From: an uncultured Subdoligranulum sp.
GTDB taxonomy: Bacteria > Bacillota_A > Clostridia > Oscillospirales > Ruminococcaceae
Assembly: GCA_900772715.1 (NCBI GenBank)
Contig: CAAGRN010000203.1
Span: 1 to 41,067, forward strand
Length of the DNA stretch: 41,067 bases
Direction of reading: 5' to 3'
Below, piece after piece: positions 6,862 to 14,370 of this stretch. Below the pieces are notes generated by a model. It searched no databases and had not been told where the DNA came from. It saw only the letters and a list, made by a program, of their open reading frames with translations. Positions within the stretch are counted from its first letter, which is position 1; each line of letters starts with the position of its first letter. Made by a program: the position numbers and the translations under genes.

Positions 6862-8385
6862 TTGAATGTAAAACTGAAAGAAAAAATCAGCGAATCGCTG
6901 GCGGCGGTATTGCCGATCACCGGAATCGTGCTGATGCTCAGCATATTTTTGATCCCGATGGAGCTGGGCAGCGTGGTTATGTTTTTGACCGGGGCATTTA
7001 TGCTGATTATCGGGATGGGATTTTTCCAGCTTGGCGCTGAAATGGCAATGACACCCATCGGCGAGGGCGTCGGCGTGCAGATCTCCAAAATGCAAAAGCT
7101 GCTCACCGTGCTGCTGATAGGCTTTTTGATGGGTGTTATTATCACCGTGTCGGAGCCGGATCTGCAGGTGTTGGCGGGGCAGGTACCCTCGGTACCCAAT
7201 GCGGTGCTGATTTTTACGGTGGCGATCGGCGTGGGGCTGTTTCTGGCGCTGGCCATCGTGCGTATCCGGTACAAAATCAGCCTTTCGATGCTGCTGATCG
7301 TTTGCTATCTGGCGCTTATTTTGGTGTCGTTGTTTGTACCCAAGGAATTTCTGGCAGTGGCATTTGACTCCGGCGGTGTTACCACCGGACCTATGACGGT
7401 GCCGTTTATTATGGCGATGGGCGTTGGTCTTGCGTCCGTGCGCAGCGACAAAAATGCGGCGAACGACAGCTTTGGTCTGGTGGCGCTTTCCAGCGTGGGT
7501 CCGATTCTGGCGGTGCTGATTCTCGGCTGTTTCTTTAAGCCGACCGAGGCAGCGTACAGTCTTACCGATGTGGCAACGGTCGTCACCACGCAGGACGTTG
7601 CCCGCGTGTTTGCGCAGGGGCTGCCGCTGTACGCCAAGGAAGTGCTGCTCTCTCTTGTGCCGATCCTTTGGGTGTTTTTGATTTTCCAATGGTTTACCAA
7701 ACGCTATCACGGGCTGCAGATCAAGCGTATTGTCGTTGGTTTTGGGTATACCTATATTGGTCTGGTGCTGTTTTTGTGCGGTGCCAATGTCGGGTTTGCA
7801 CCTGTCGGTGCTTACCTTGGCAGGGAGCTGGCAGGGGTGCCTTTCCGTTGGATTTTAGTCCCGATCGGTGCGCTGATCGGCTACTATATTGTCAAGGCAG
7901 AGCCTGCCATTCAGGTGCTGAACCATCAGGTGGAAACGGTCACCAACGGTGCCATCTCGGTCAAAATGATGAACCGCTGTATGCAGATCGGTGTTGCTGC
8001 CAGCGTGGGTCTGGCGATGCTTCGCGTACTGACCGGCATTTCGATCCAGTGGTTTGTCATCCCGGGGTATATCATTGCCTTGGTACTGTCCCGTTTTGTG
8101 CCGGATATCTTTATCGGCATTGCCTTTGACTCCGGCGGCGTTGCCAGCGGTCCGATGACTTCGACCTTTTTGCTGCCGCTCAGCATCGGCGTGTGCGAAG
8201 CACTGGGCGGCAACCTGATGACCGATGCTTTTGGTGTGGTGGCGCTGGTTGCGCTGACGCCGCTGATTGCCATCCAGCTGATGGGGCTGGTCTACAAGCT
8301 GAAAACCGCAGGCAGGGTGCAGCCGGTACCGGCAGCCATTGCCGATGATTGCGATATGATCGTAGATCTTGAGGAGGGTGAGTAA
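6862..8385 (+). CDS. DUF1538-family membrane protein, internally duplicated
   Basis: The 507-residue integral membrane protein has about 12-14 spans and two homologous halves. The repeat is visible from VSEPDLQVLAGQV (96-108) versus KAEPAIQVLNHQV (345-357), FDSGGVTTGPMT (168-179) versus FDSGGVASGPMT (422-433), and NDSFGLVAL (201-209) versus TDAFGVVAL (454-462). The conserved FDSGG/GPMT loops look like re-entrant, pore-lining or ion-binding elements. The family (Pfam DUF1538) is a putative transporter or channel of unknown substrate. The TTG at 6862 follows AAAGGTGG by eight bases; GTG at 6850 overlaps that ribosome site and is less likely. The stop is one base from the next ATG, a P-II-like gene, so the pair is surely co-translated and the partner probably gates this protein. 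Confidence 0.85.
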   Translation: MNVKLKEKISESLAAVLPITGIVLMLSIFLIPMELGSVVMFLTGAFMLIIGMGFFQLGAEMAMTPIGEGVGVQISKMQKLLTVLLIGFLMGVIITVSEPDLQVLAGQVPSVPNAVLIFTVAIGVGLFLALAIVRIRYKISLSMLLIVCYLALILVSLFVPKEFLAVAFDSGGVTTGPMTVPFIMAMGVGLASVRSDKNAANDSFGLVALSSVGPILAVLILGCFFKPTEAAYSLTDVATVVTTQDVARVFAQGLPLYAKEVLLSLVPILWVFLIFQWFTKRYHGLQIKRIVVGFGYTYIGLVLFLCGANVGFAPVGAYLGRELAGVPFRWILVPIGALIGYYIVKAEPAIQVLNHQVETVTNGAISVKMMNRCMQIGVAASVGLAMLRVLTGISIQWFVIPGYIIALVLSRFVPDIFIGIAFDSGGVASGPMTSTFLLPLSIGVCEALGGNLMTDAFGVVALVALTPLIAIQLMGLVYKLKTAGRVQPVPAAIADDCDMIVDLEEGE

Positions 8386-8386
8386 T

Positions 8387-9076
8387 ATGGAACAAGAGAA
8401 AAAAGTGTCTTTTCAGTTGTTGGTGCTGATCACCACCCCCAAGCTTGCCGAGCGCGCGGCAGAAATGTTCCGAAAAGGGTCCCTGCCGCTGCAATACCGT
8501 TTTAATGCCGAGGGTACGGCGTCCAGCGAAATTATGGATATGCTCGGTCTTGGCAGCATTGATAAAAGCGTTTTGGTCAGTATGGTGCCCAAGCATCTGT
8601 CCCCGGCTTTGATGGAAAAGCTGTACACGGAACTGCAGATGCACAAAGCAAACAGCGGCATCGCCTTTACGATACCGCTGAACGGCGCAAACAATATGAT
8701 TTTACGCATTCTTACCCACAATGCAGGAAAATACGTTGTGAATACCAGCGGAAAGGATGAAAACAGTATGTCTGAATCGAAACACTCTCTGGTGGCAGCC
8801 ATTGTGAACAGCGGTTTCAGCGATGATGTAATGAAAGCCGTTCGCGCGGCAGGTGCCAAGGGCGGCACGGTTATCCGCAGCCGGCGCATCGGCAATCAGG
8901 AGGCAACGAGCTTCTGGGGCTTGAGCGTTCAGGACGAAAAGGAAATCGTTCTGATTTTAACGGAATCTGCCAACAAGGTGGCGCTGATGCAGTGTATGGG
9001 CGAAAGCTGCGGTATGCACAGCGATGCACAGGGCATTTTTATCTCCATGCCGATCGACTCTGTCACGGGAATGTAA
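8387..9076 (+). CDS. Tandem P-II-like regulatory protein
   Basis: The 229-residue cytoplasmic protein contains two ferredoxin-like P-II/GlnB-type units. The second (about residues 128-229) is the clearer: SLVAAIVNSGFSDDVMKAVRAAGAKGGTVIRSR followed by EKEIVLILTE reproduces the GlnB beta-alpha-beta with its GGT turn. The first (about 7-105) is diverged. P-II trimers bind ATP/ADP and 2-oxoglutarate and regulate transporters such as AmtB through the T-loop. The loop here is short and lacks the GlnB uridylylation Tyr, so classical uridylylation is unlikely. ATG 8387 sits one base past the DUF1538 stop, with GAGGAGG inside the upstream gene. The inferred role is nucleotide- or metabolite-dependent control of that membrane protein. 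Confidence 0.8.
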   Translation: MEQEKKVSFQLLVLITTPKLAERAAEMFRKGSLPLQYRFNAEGTASSEIMDMLGLGSIDKSVLVSMVPKHLSPALMEKLYTELQMHKANSGIAFTIPLNGANNMILRILTHNAGKYVVNTSGKDENSMSESKHSLVAAIVNSGFSDDVMKAVRAAGAKGGTVIRSRRIGNQEATSFWGLSVQDEKEIVLILTESANKVALMQCMGESCGMHSDAQGIFISMPIDSVTGM

Positions 9077-9087
9077 CAAATAGAATA

Positions 9088-9123
9088 AAACAGGGGGCGA
9101 GCCAAGGCTCGCCCCCCCCTGTT
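9088..9123. terminator. Bidirectional terminator between the P-II-like and histidine kinase genes
   Basis: GGGGGCGAGCC (9093-9103) pairs perfectly with GGCTCGCCCCC (9106-9116). An outer AACAG/CTGTT pairing is offset by three extra C residues. It lies between convergent genes. Confidence 0.8.
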
Positions 9124-9141
9124 ATTTAGCATAATTTCCGA

Positions 9142-10290
9142 TTAAAAAATCACTTCAAAGGTCGTGCCGCCGTCGGGGTTATCCTTTACGGAAATACTGC
9201 CGCCGTGTACGCTGACGATCTCGCGCACAAGGGCAAGCCCCAGCCCCACACCGCCCAACGCGCGGCTGCGGGATTTATCAAGGCGGAAAAACGGTTCAAA
9301 CACACGTTCCTTCAGTTCTTCCGGAATGCCCGTGCCGGTATCCGCAACCGTCAAGCGGATGTGCTTGTCCTGCCGGTCAGCCCCTACGGTGACGGTGCCG
9401 CCCGGCGTGTTGTATTTTATGGCGTTCTCCACAAGGTTGTAGACAAGGCGATACAGCAAAATATCGCTGCCTGTCATCGTCACGGCATCGCATTGTGCGG
9501 CAAGATGGATTTCCTTCTCCTGCGCAAGCGGTTCAAGGTCTGCCAGGACCTCCTCAACAAGGGCGTCCAAGGCGATCTCGTCATCCCGTGCCACGGTCTG
9601 CAATTCGCTCATATCCAACAGGGTCTTGACCATCTTGCTCAGGCGCTCGTTCTGCTCGGTCATCATACGGATGGTTTGCTGCGCACAGGCATCGTTGGTC
9701 GGATGCTCGGTCGAGTTGTACAAATCCAGCTGCAGCTGCATCACAGCCAGCGGGGTGCGGAATTCATGCGCTGCATTCGCTGTGAACTGCCGCTGCATTT
9801 TAAACGCCTCGGACAGGCGCGCCAGCATCCGGTTGTAGGAAACACTCAACCGGTTCAGCTCGGCGACGCTGCTTTCCTCAATGCGGGAGTCCGACAGGTT
9901 CTGCGCCTGCACCTCCTCGATTTTATCGGAAAATTCGCAGAGCGGCTTCAAGGCGCGTCCGCTTATAAAATAGGTGGCAACGCCGCCGGCAAGCGCCATC
10001 AGCGCCGAGAACAGCAGGCTGTTCTTTTTGTAATTTGCCTTGTTGTTGTAGACCTGCACCGAAAAATCGCTGACAAAATCATCCCACGCATCATCGGGGA
10101 TGCCGATGTAAATTTCGGCAGAGGTGGCATTGCTGCCGTCGCCCAATTGCGTGTCCACCGTGTGCTGCAGCGAGTCAATATAGTAAACGCCGTTGCCGTA
10201 GACAAACAGCGTAAGGCAGCCGCAAATCACCGCAATGCACAGGGTGGTGATCAAGGTCAGCCGCCATTGCAGGGATAATTTTGTTTTCAT
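9142..10290 (-). CDS. Sensor histidine kinase (OmpR-partner, HAMP type)
   Basis: The 382-residue membrane kinase has TM1 at about residues 10-31, an extracytoplasmic loop of about 60 residues, and TM2 at about 91-110. A HAMP-like linker follows to about 160. The HisKA domain carries the phospho-acceptor His175 in AAHEFRTP. A HATPase_c domain shows the N box LVYNLVENAIKYN (about 282-294), the G1 box DTGTGIPEE, the F box EPFFRLDKS and the G2 box GGVGLGLALV. It would sense an unidentified extracellular signal and phosphorylate the regulator encoded immediately upstream; the two genes overlap in ATGA (10287-10290). The pair is divergent from a membrane redox operon, which is a plausible target. 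Confidence 0.93.
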   Translation of the reverse strand: MKTKLSLQWRLTLITTLCIAVICGCLTLFVYGNGVYYIDSLQHTVDTQLGDGSNATSAEIYIGIPDDAWDDFVSDFSVQVYNNKANYKKNSLLFSALMALAGGVATYFISGRALKPLCEFSDKIEEVQAQNLSDSRIEESSVAELNRLSVSYNRMLARLSEAFKMQRQFTANAAHEFRTPLAVMQLQLDLYNSTEHPTNDACAQQTIRMMTEQNERLSKMVKTLLDMSELQTVARDDEIALDALVEEVLADLEPLAQEKEIHLAAQCDAVTMTGSDILLYRLVYNLVENAIKYNTPGGTVTVGADRQDKHIRLTVADTGTGIPEELKERVFEPFFRLDKSRSRALGGVGLGLALVREIVSVHGGSISVKDNPDGGTTFEVIF

Positions 10291-10961
10291 ACGCCCTCCA
10301 CCAGCTTGTAGCCCTCGCCGACCTTGTTAAGGATCGGGTCATAGCCCAGCACAGCCTTCATTTTTTTACGCAGGGACGACATATGCACCCGGACAGAACC
10401 GCTGAAGCTGTCCACCGAGGCATCCCAGACGTGTTCGATCAACTCCTCTTGGCTGACGGGGCGGCCTTGATTCAGCAAGAGATATTCCAAAATACCGCTC
10501 TCCTTGCGGGTCAGGGGCAAAAGGGTATCCTTGGCGTAGGCTTCGCGCTCCTTGGTGTCAAAGCGTATCGCACCGCAATGCAGGCAAACATCCTTCTGCA
10601 CAAATTTGCGGCGTGTCAGGCTGCGGATGCGCGCCTCCAGCTCCTGCAGGTGAAACGGCTTTTCCATATAGTCGTTGGCACCTGCGTCCAGCCCCTCGAC
10701 CTTATCGGCGATCTGGCTGCGTGCCGACAGAATTATGACCTTGGTTTCATCGTTGGTCTGGCGCAGCTCGCGCAGGATATCCATACCGTCGCGCCCGGGC
10801 AAGTTCAGATCCAGCACGATCAGGTCATAGTCCTCCGCCAAGACATAATCCAACGCATCATCGCCGTTATAGCAGGTGTCAACCTCATAGCCTGCGGCAT
10901 ACAGGCTTTTGGCAATGGTATCGCACAATTCCTTTTCATCTTCCACGATCAGCAATCTCAA
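10287..10961 (-). CDS. OmpR/PhoB-family response regulator
   Basis: The 224-residue protein has a receiver domain (1-115) with acidic pocket Glu7-Asp8, phospho-acceptor Asp51 in LIVLDLNLPG, and the conserved Lys in DYMEKPF. A C-terminal winged helix (about 125-222) includes LTRKESGILEYLLLNQGRPV, VRVHMSSLRKKM and VGEGYKLV. The frame extends to an ATG at 11021, but that ATG falls between the -35 and -10 of the gene's own promoter. The TTG at 10961, seven bases after AGGAG, gives the standard MRLLIVEDE start, so I chose it. It is translationally coupled to the kinase by a four-base overlap. Confidence 0.92.
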   Translation of the reverse strand: MRLLIVEDEKELCDTIAKSLYAAGYEVDTCYNGDDALDYVLAEDYDLIVLDLNLPGRDGMDILRELRQTNDETKVIILSARSQIADKVEGLDAGANDYMEKPFHLQELEARIRSLTRRKFVQKDVCLHCGAIRFDTKEREAYAKDTLLPLTRKESGILEYLLLNQGRPVSQEELIEHVWDASVDSFSGSVRVHMSSLRKKMKAVLGYDPILNKVGEGYKLVEGV

Positions 10962-11000
10962 AATGTTTCTCCTAATCTTAACAAGGATTTTACACCTCCT

Positions 11001-11029
11001 ATTGTATAATAACGAAGTCATCAGGTCAA
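11001..11029 (-). promoter_or_regulatory. Promoter of the two-component system
   Basis: On the minus strand TTGACC (11029-11024), 17 bases, then TACAAT (11006-11001). On the plus strand the same stretch holds TATAAT (11005-11010), facing the redox operon without a good -35. Divergent transcription from overlapping elements would allow one phosphorylated regulator to affect both. Confidence 0.65.
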
Positions 11030-11061
11030 TACGAGAAAAAACGAAAGGGGCAGCAAATATC

Positions 11062-11202
11062 GTGAAGGCAAAAAACCTTGTGCAGCTTGCCTTGCTGGTC
11101 GTAGGGACGGGTATGGTCGCCTACGGTGCCGGCAGGGGAGAGGCTGCGGTCGTGCTTGGCAAAGCTATTAAACTGTGTCTGGAGTGTGTGGGAATTGGAT
11201 AA
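11062..11202 (+). CDS. CD1871A-type CXXC mini-protein
   Basis: This 46-residue single-span membrane peptide has a short basic N-terminus (VKAKN, with GTG as start), a hydrophobic helix at about residues 6-23, the signature GRGEAAVVL, and a C-terminal KLCLECVGIG with Cys39-x-x-Cys42. The pattern matches the CD1871A family of CXXC motif proteins, which sit next to membrane polyferredoxins in Clostridia. Their role is unknown; a redox relay or cofactor handling is the natural inference. The GTG lies 11 bases after GAAAGGGG. The last eight bases overlap the start of the following 4Fe-4S gene, so translation is coupled. Confidence 0.82.
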   Translation: MKAKNLVQLALLVVGTGMVAYGAGRGEAAVVLGKAIKLCLECVGIG

Positions 11203-12082
11203 AATCAAACAGTCGGCATCAAAAAAAGCGGCACAGTTCCGCGGGTGGATACAGGCAGCCGCCACGCTGCTTACGAACATCCACATCCCGAATTTGTTCA
11301 AGGGCAAAATTTATCAGGGCAGCGTCAAAACCGTCTGTGTGCCGGGGCTGAACTGCTACTCCTGCCCGGCAGCGACCGGTGCCTGCCCCATCGGTGCCTT
11401 TCAGGCGGTGGTCGGCTCGTCCAAATTTAAGTTTACCTATTATATTACCGGCATTATGATTTTGCTGGGTGTTACGCTGGGGCGGTTTATCTGCGGCTTT
11501 TTATGCCCGTTCGGTTGGCTGCAGGATCTGCTGCACAAAATCCCCGGCAGAAAGTTCTCGACAAAAAAGCTCAAGCCGCTGCGTTATCTCAAATACGTCA
11601 TTCTGGTCGTGTTTGTGATCTTGCTGCCGATGCTTGCCACCAACTCCATCGGTATGGGCGACCCGTTCTTCTGCAAATACATCTGCCCGCAGGGCGTTCT
11701 GGAAGGGGCGATCCCGCTGTCGCTCAGCAATGCGGGCATTCGCTCGGCGCTGGGCAAGCTGTTCACCTTCAAGAGTGCGATCCTTGCCGCCGTCGTGGTG
11801 CTGAGCATTCTGTTTTACCGCCCGTTCTGCAAATGGATCTGCCCGCTGGGGGCAATCTACTCTCTCTTTAACAAGGTATCCCTTCTCGGCATCAAGGTCG
11901 AGAGTGATAAATGCGTCGGATGCCAACGCTGTGTTTCGGCGTGCAAGATGGATGTCAATGTCCTGAAAACACCGAACCATCCGGAATGTATCCGCTGCGG
12001 CGCCTGTATGAAGGCGTGTCCGAAGGATGCGATCCACTACCAGTTCCTGGATAAGGATTGCAGCAAAAAAACGAATGAGTAA
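11195..12082 (+). CDS. Membrane polyferredoxin (NapH/YccM-like 4Fe-4S protein)
   Basis: The 295-residue protein has about four or five membrane spans and many Cys clusters: a CYSCPAATGACP pair in the first loop, CGFLCPFGWLQ, CKYICPQGVLEG and CKWICPLGAI at helix ends. Two classical ferredoxin motifs follow near the C-terminus (CVGCQRCVSACKM and CIRCGACMKACPKD). This is the NapH/RdxA/CcoG-like class that passes electrons across or along the membrane. The start is inferred as TTG 11195, which lies inside the stop region of the CXXC mini-gene and follows GGAG; the longer open frame upstream is a shadow of that gene. With the TlpA-like lipoprotein downstream it probably drives an extracytoplasmic thiol-disulfide pathway. 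Confidence 0.88.
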   Translation: MDKIKQSASKKAAQFRGWIQAAATLLTNIHIPNLFKGKIYQGSVKTVCVPGLNCYSCPAATGACPIGAFQAVVGSSKFKFTYYITGIMILLGVTLGRFICGFLCPFGWLQDLLHKIPGRKFSTKKLKPLRYLKYVILVVFVILLPMLATNSIGMGDPFFCKYICPQGVLEGAIPLSLSNAGIRSALGKLFTFKSAILAAVVVLSILFYRPFCKWICPLGAIYSLFNKVSLLGIKVESDKCVGCQRCVSACKMDVNVLKTPNHPECIRCGACMKACPKDAIHYQFLDKDCSKKTNE

Positions 12083-12096
12083 GGAGATATTACCCT

Positions 12097-13005
12097 ATGA
12101 AAAAGAAACTGAATGTTATTACCGCACTGGCTGTCTGTGCCGCTTTGTCCTTTACCGCCTGTGGCGGCAGCACCTCTGCAAGCAGTGCCTCTGCTGCAAG
12201 CAGCACGACCGCTGTGTCCGAGGCTGCTTCCGCAGATGCAAGCGCGACCATTGACGATTTGTTCCAGCAGGAAAACCAGCTGTTTGCCGACCACGCCGAT
12301 GTCTGGAACAAGCTGTTCGGTATGATGGGCAAGAGCGATGCCGATGCCGACAGCGACTACGCGGACTTCCTGGCAGGTACCTTGGAAGCAAACAAGGACT
12401 CCTTTACCGAGGAGGAAATCGCCACCCTGACCGCCGACATCGAAACCATTCGCGGGATCGAAGCACAGATTGCCGCGCTGCAGAGCCAGGTTGATGCCTC
12501 CTCCGCTGCCGACAGCGCCGATGCCGCGCAGGAAGCTTCCCCCTTCAAGAACTTCTCCGCCACCGATTTTGACGGAAACAAGGTCGATGATACGCTGTTT
12601 TCCAACAATGCCGTGACCGTTATGAACTTCTGGTTCACCGGCTGCAAGCCCTGCGTCGGCGAGCTGTCCAAGCTGAACGAGCTGAACGAAACCCTGAAGG
12701 CTATGGGCGGCGAGGTCGTTGGCGTGAACACCGAAACCTTTGACGGCAACGAATCCGCCATTGCCGACGCCAAGAAGGTGCTGGAAAGCCAGAACGCAGC
12801 CTATCGCAACCTGTCCCTGAACTCGGACTCCGAGGCAGGCAAGTACGCCTCCGGCATTATGGCGTTCCCCACCACCATTTTGGTGGACCGCAACGGCAAC
12901 ATTGTGGGCGAACCCCTGCTGGGCGGCATCGACATTCAGGAAAACTACGATGCCCTGATGCAGCAGATCCAGAGCGTGGTGGATGCCGACAGCGCCAACC
13001 AGTAA
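12097..13005 (+). CDS. TlpA-like thioredoxin lipoprotein
   Basis: The 302-residue protein has a lipoprotein signal (MKKK, hydrophobic stretch, then FTAC-GG with Cys22 as the lipid site) and a Ser/Ala-rich tether to about residue 50. A charged helical segment (about 51-132) follows, then a TlpA/AhpC-TSA-type thioredoxin domain (about 148-295). The active site is Cys183-Lys-Pro-Cys186 in FWFTGCKPCVGEL, and the cis-Pro loop is FPTTILVDRNG. It sits on the outer face of the membrane and reduces or rearranges disulfides, presumably with electrons from the polyferredoxin 14 bases upstream. The extra helical domain is unusual compared with the minimal TlpA/ResA fold. ATG 12097 follows AAGGAGA. Confidence 0.9.
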   Translation: MKKKLNVITALAVCAALSFTACGGSTSASSASAASSTTAVSEAASADASATIDDLFQQENQLFADHADVWNKLFGMMGKSDADADSDYADFLAGTLEANKDSFTEEEIATLTADIETIRGIEAQIAALQSQVDASSAADSADAAQEASPFKNFSATDFDGNKVDDTLFSNNAVTVMNFWFTGCKPCVGELSKLNELNETLKAMGGEVVGVNTETFDGNESAIADAKKVLESQNAAYRNLSLNSDSEAGKYASGIMAFPTTILVDRNGNIVGEPLLGGIDIQENYDALMQQIQSVVDADSANQ

Positions 13006-13022
13006 TTTCAACGTAAAATCGC

Positions 13023-13077
13023 AAAAAACAGTCCCCGTACGCTTGGGAGAAACAAGCGTCCGGGGACTGTTTTTTTA
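13023..13077. terminator. Strong bidirectional terminator
   Basis: AACAGTCCCCG (13027-13037) pairs with CGGGGACTGTT (13061-13071), and ACGCTTG (13039-13045) with CAAGCGT (13053-13059). One mismatch separates them and the loop has seven bases. A and T runs flank both sides. It serves the TlpA-like gene and the convergent beta-helix gene. Confidence 0.92.
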
Positions 13078-14370
13078 TTCCTTTGCCTTGTCAGGCAGGG
13101 GATAGAAGGTGTTGTCCTTCTCGGTATACTGCCCGCCGCCCATATGGGGGCGGACAAAGGGAACGCCTTCGCGAACATAGAAGGTGTTGCCCTCAATCAG
13201 CGCATCCGGATTTTCCGAGGGGCTGATGGTGCCGCCCAGATCGTCATAGCTGACATTGCAGCGGAAGGTGTTGTGGATGGCTTCCTGCAGGCAGAACATC
13301 ACGCAGCCGCCCTCGTTCATACGGCTGGTATTGTACTCGTACAATGTTCCATCACCGGAGTCGGCATCGTAAGCCATACCGTCCTGATTCAGCCGCGTAT
13401 CAACGGCTTCATTGTAACGGAACCGTGCATCCTTGCACTTCCACGGCCAGATGGCAGCTGCCACCTTGCCCAGTCGATTGCCCGGCTCGCTGTATACGCG
13501 GTCGTTCATCTCGCAGGCAACGGAATCCGCAGTGTTATGCTCGACCAGCGGGCGCAGGGCATACATCACGGTAATGCCATCGCCGCCGGCAGCCTTGACA
13601 TAGTTGTCGCGTACAACAATGTTTTGGTGACCGTATCGTAGGAAGCTTTCCTCTTGCAGCTCGGCGCCTTGGAACTGTGCATGAGCGTAGGTGTAGCCCA
13701 CGGCAATGCCCCAGCGGCTGACGTTGGCAAGGCAGCAGCCCTCGACCAAAACGTCCGCAAAACGCGCCGCACCGGTGGCAGCTTCGTCCTTGGGCTTAAG
13801 GGCAGTCATATAAATGCCGCCGTTGTTCATATGCTTGTCGTAAACGTTGCCGTTTACATCGTGGATGCACAGGTCTTTCAGCGTGATACCGCTGCGCACA
13901 CCCTTGTCCTTGGCGACAACTGCCACGCCGGTGCGCTGCATTTTGTCCGCCTGGGAGTAGCGTTCCCCCAACACGGACGCAGCACGGTTGGTGATCTCCA
14001 GATCGCGCAGGGTGATATAGGCGGCATCGTACAGCAGCACGGCGGAGGAAACATAGCCGTGATAGACGTGGGTGGGGGAGTCCAGCTCGCACCCGTAATC
14101 CTGATACCAGATACCCTGCCCGTCGGCAGCGATCAGCGGGGCGCTGCCTTCACCATAAGCACCGATGGTGATGGGGCAGCCTTGCGCACCGCTGCAGCAA
14201 AGATGCAGAAATTGTTTTTCAAAGCGGCAGCCGCGCATCAGCAGCACGGTGTCGCCGGGGGCAAGCGCCAAGCGGTTTACCGCAAACAGCGAAGCAAGGG
14301 CACGATCCTCGTGCAGACCGTCATTGGCGTCATTGCCGATCCGCGGATTCACGTAATATGTCTTGCACAA
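13075..14370 (-). CDS. Right-handed beta-helix protein, candidate GH136 lacto-N-biosidase catalytic subunit
   Basis: The 431-residue protein opens with YYVNPRIGNDANDGL and LALAPGDTVLLMRG, the standard N-cap of pectate-lyase-like parallel beta-helices. Repeated Asn-rich turns follow (ITNRAASV, HNTADSV, YNEAVDT, YNTSRMNEGG, EGNTFYV). Asp330 and Asp337 in QDGMAYDAD are seven residues apart, the spacing I recall for the catalytic pair of GH136 lacto-N-biosidases (LnbX and the Eubacterium ramulus enzyme). There is no signal peptide, so it is cytoplasmic. The start is the TTG at 14370 after GGAGGTG; the frame upstream of it is a shadow of the overlapping gene. It overlaps the 153-residue gene by 41 bases and ends the GH112 operon, just where a split GH136 would fit. 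Beta-helix fold is sure; GH136 activity is inferred. A lyase or another glycosidase is the alternative. Confidence 0.72.
   Translation of the reverse strand: MCKTYYVNPRIGNDANDGLHEDRALASLFAVNRLALAPGDTVLLMRGCRFEKQFLHLCCSGAQGCPITIGAYGEGSAPLIAADGQGIWYQDYGCELDSPTHVYHGYVSSAVLLYDAAYITLRDLEITNRAASVLGERYSQADKMQRTGVAVVAKDKGVRSGITLKDLCIHDVNGNVYDKHMNNGGIYMTALKPKDEAATGAARFADVLVEGCCLANVSRWGIAVGYTYAHAQFQGAELQEESFLRYGHQNIVVRDNYVKAAGGDGITVMYALRPLVEHNTADSVACEMNDRVYSEPGNRLGKVAAAIWPWKCKDARFRYNEAVDTRLNQDGMAYDADSGDGTLYEYNTSRMNEGGCVMFCLQEAIHNTFRCNVSYDDLGGTISPSENPDALIEGNTFYVREGVPFVRPHMGGGQYTEKDNTFYPLPDKAKE

Noticed and set aside
10962..11021. N-terminal extension of the response regulator from ATG 11021
   Set aside because: The codons lie over the gene's own promoter, and receiver domains start at MRLLIVED; the TTG at 10961 has a proper AGGAG.
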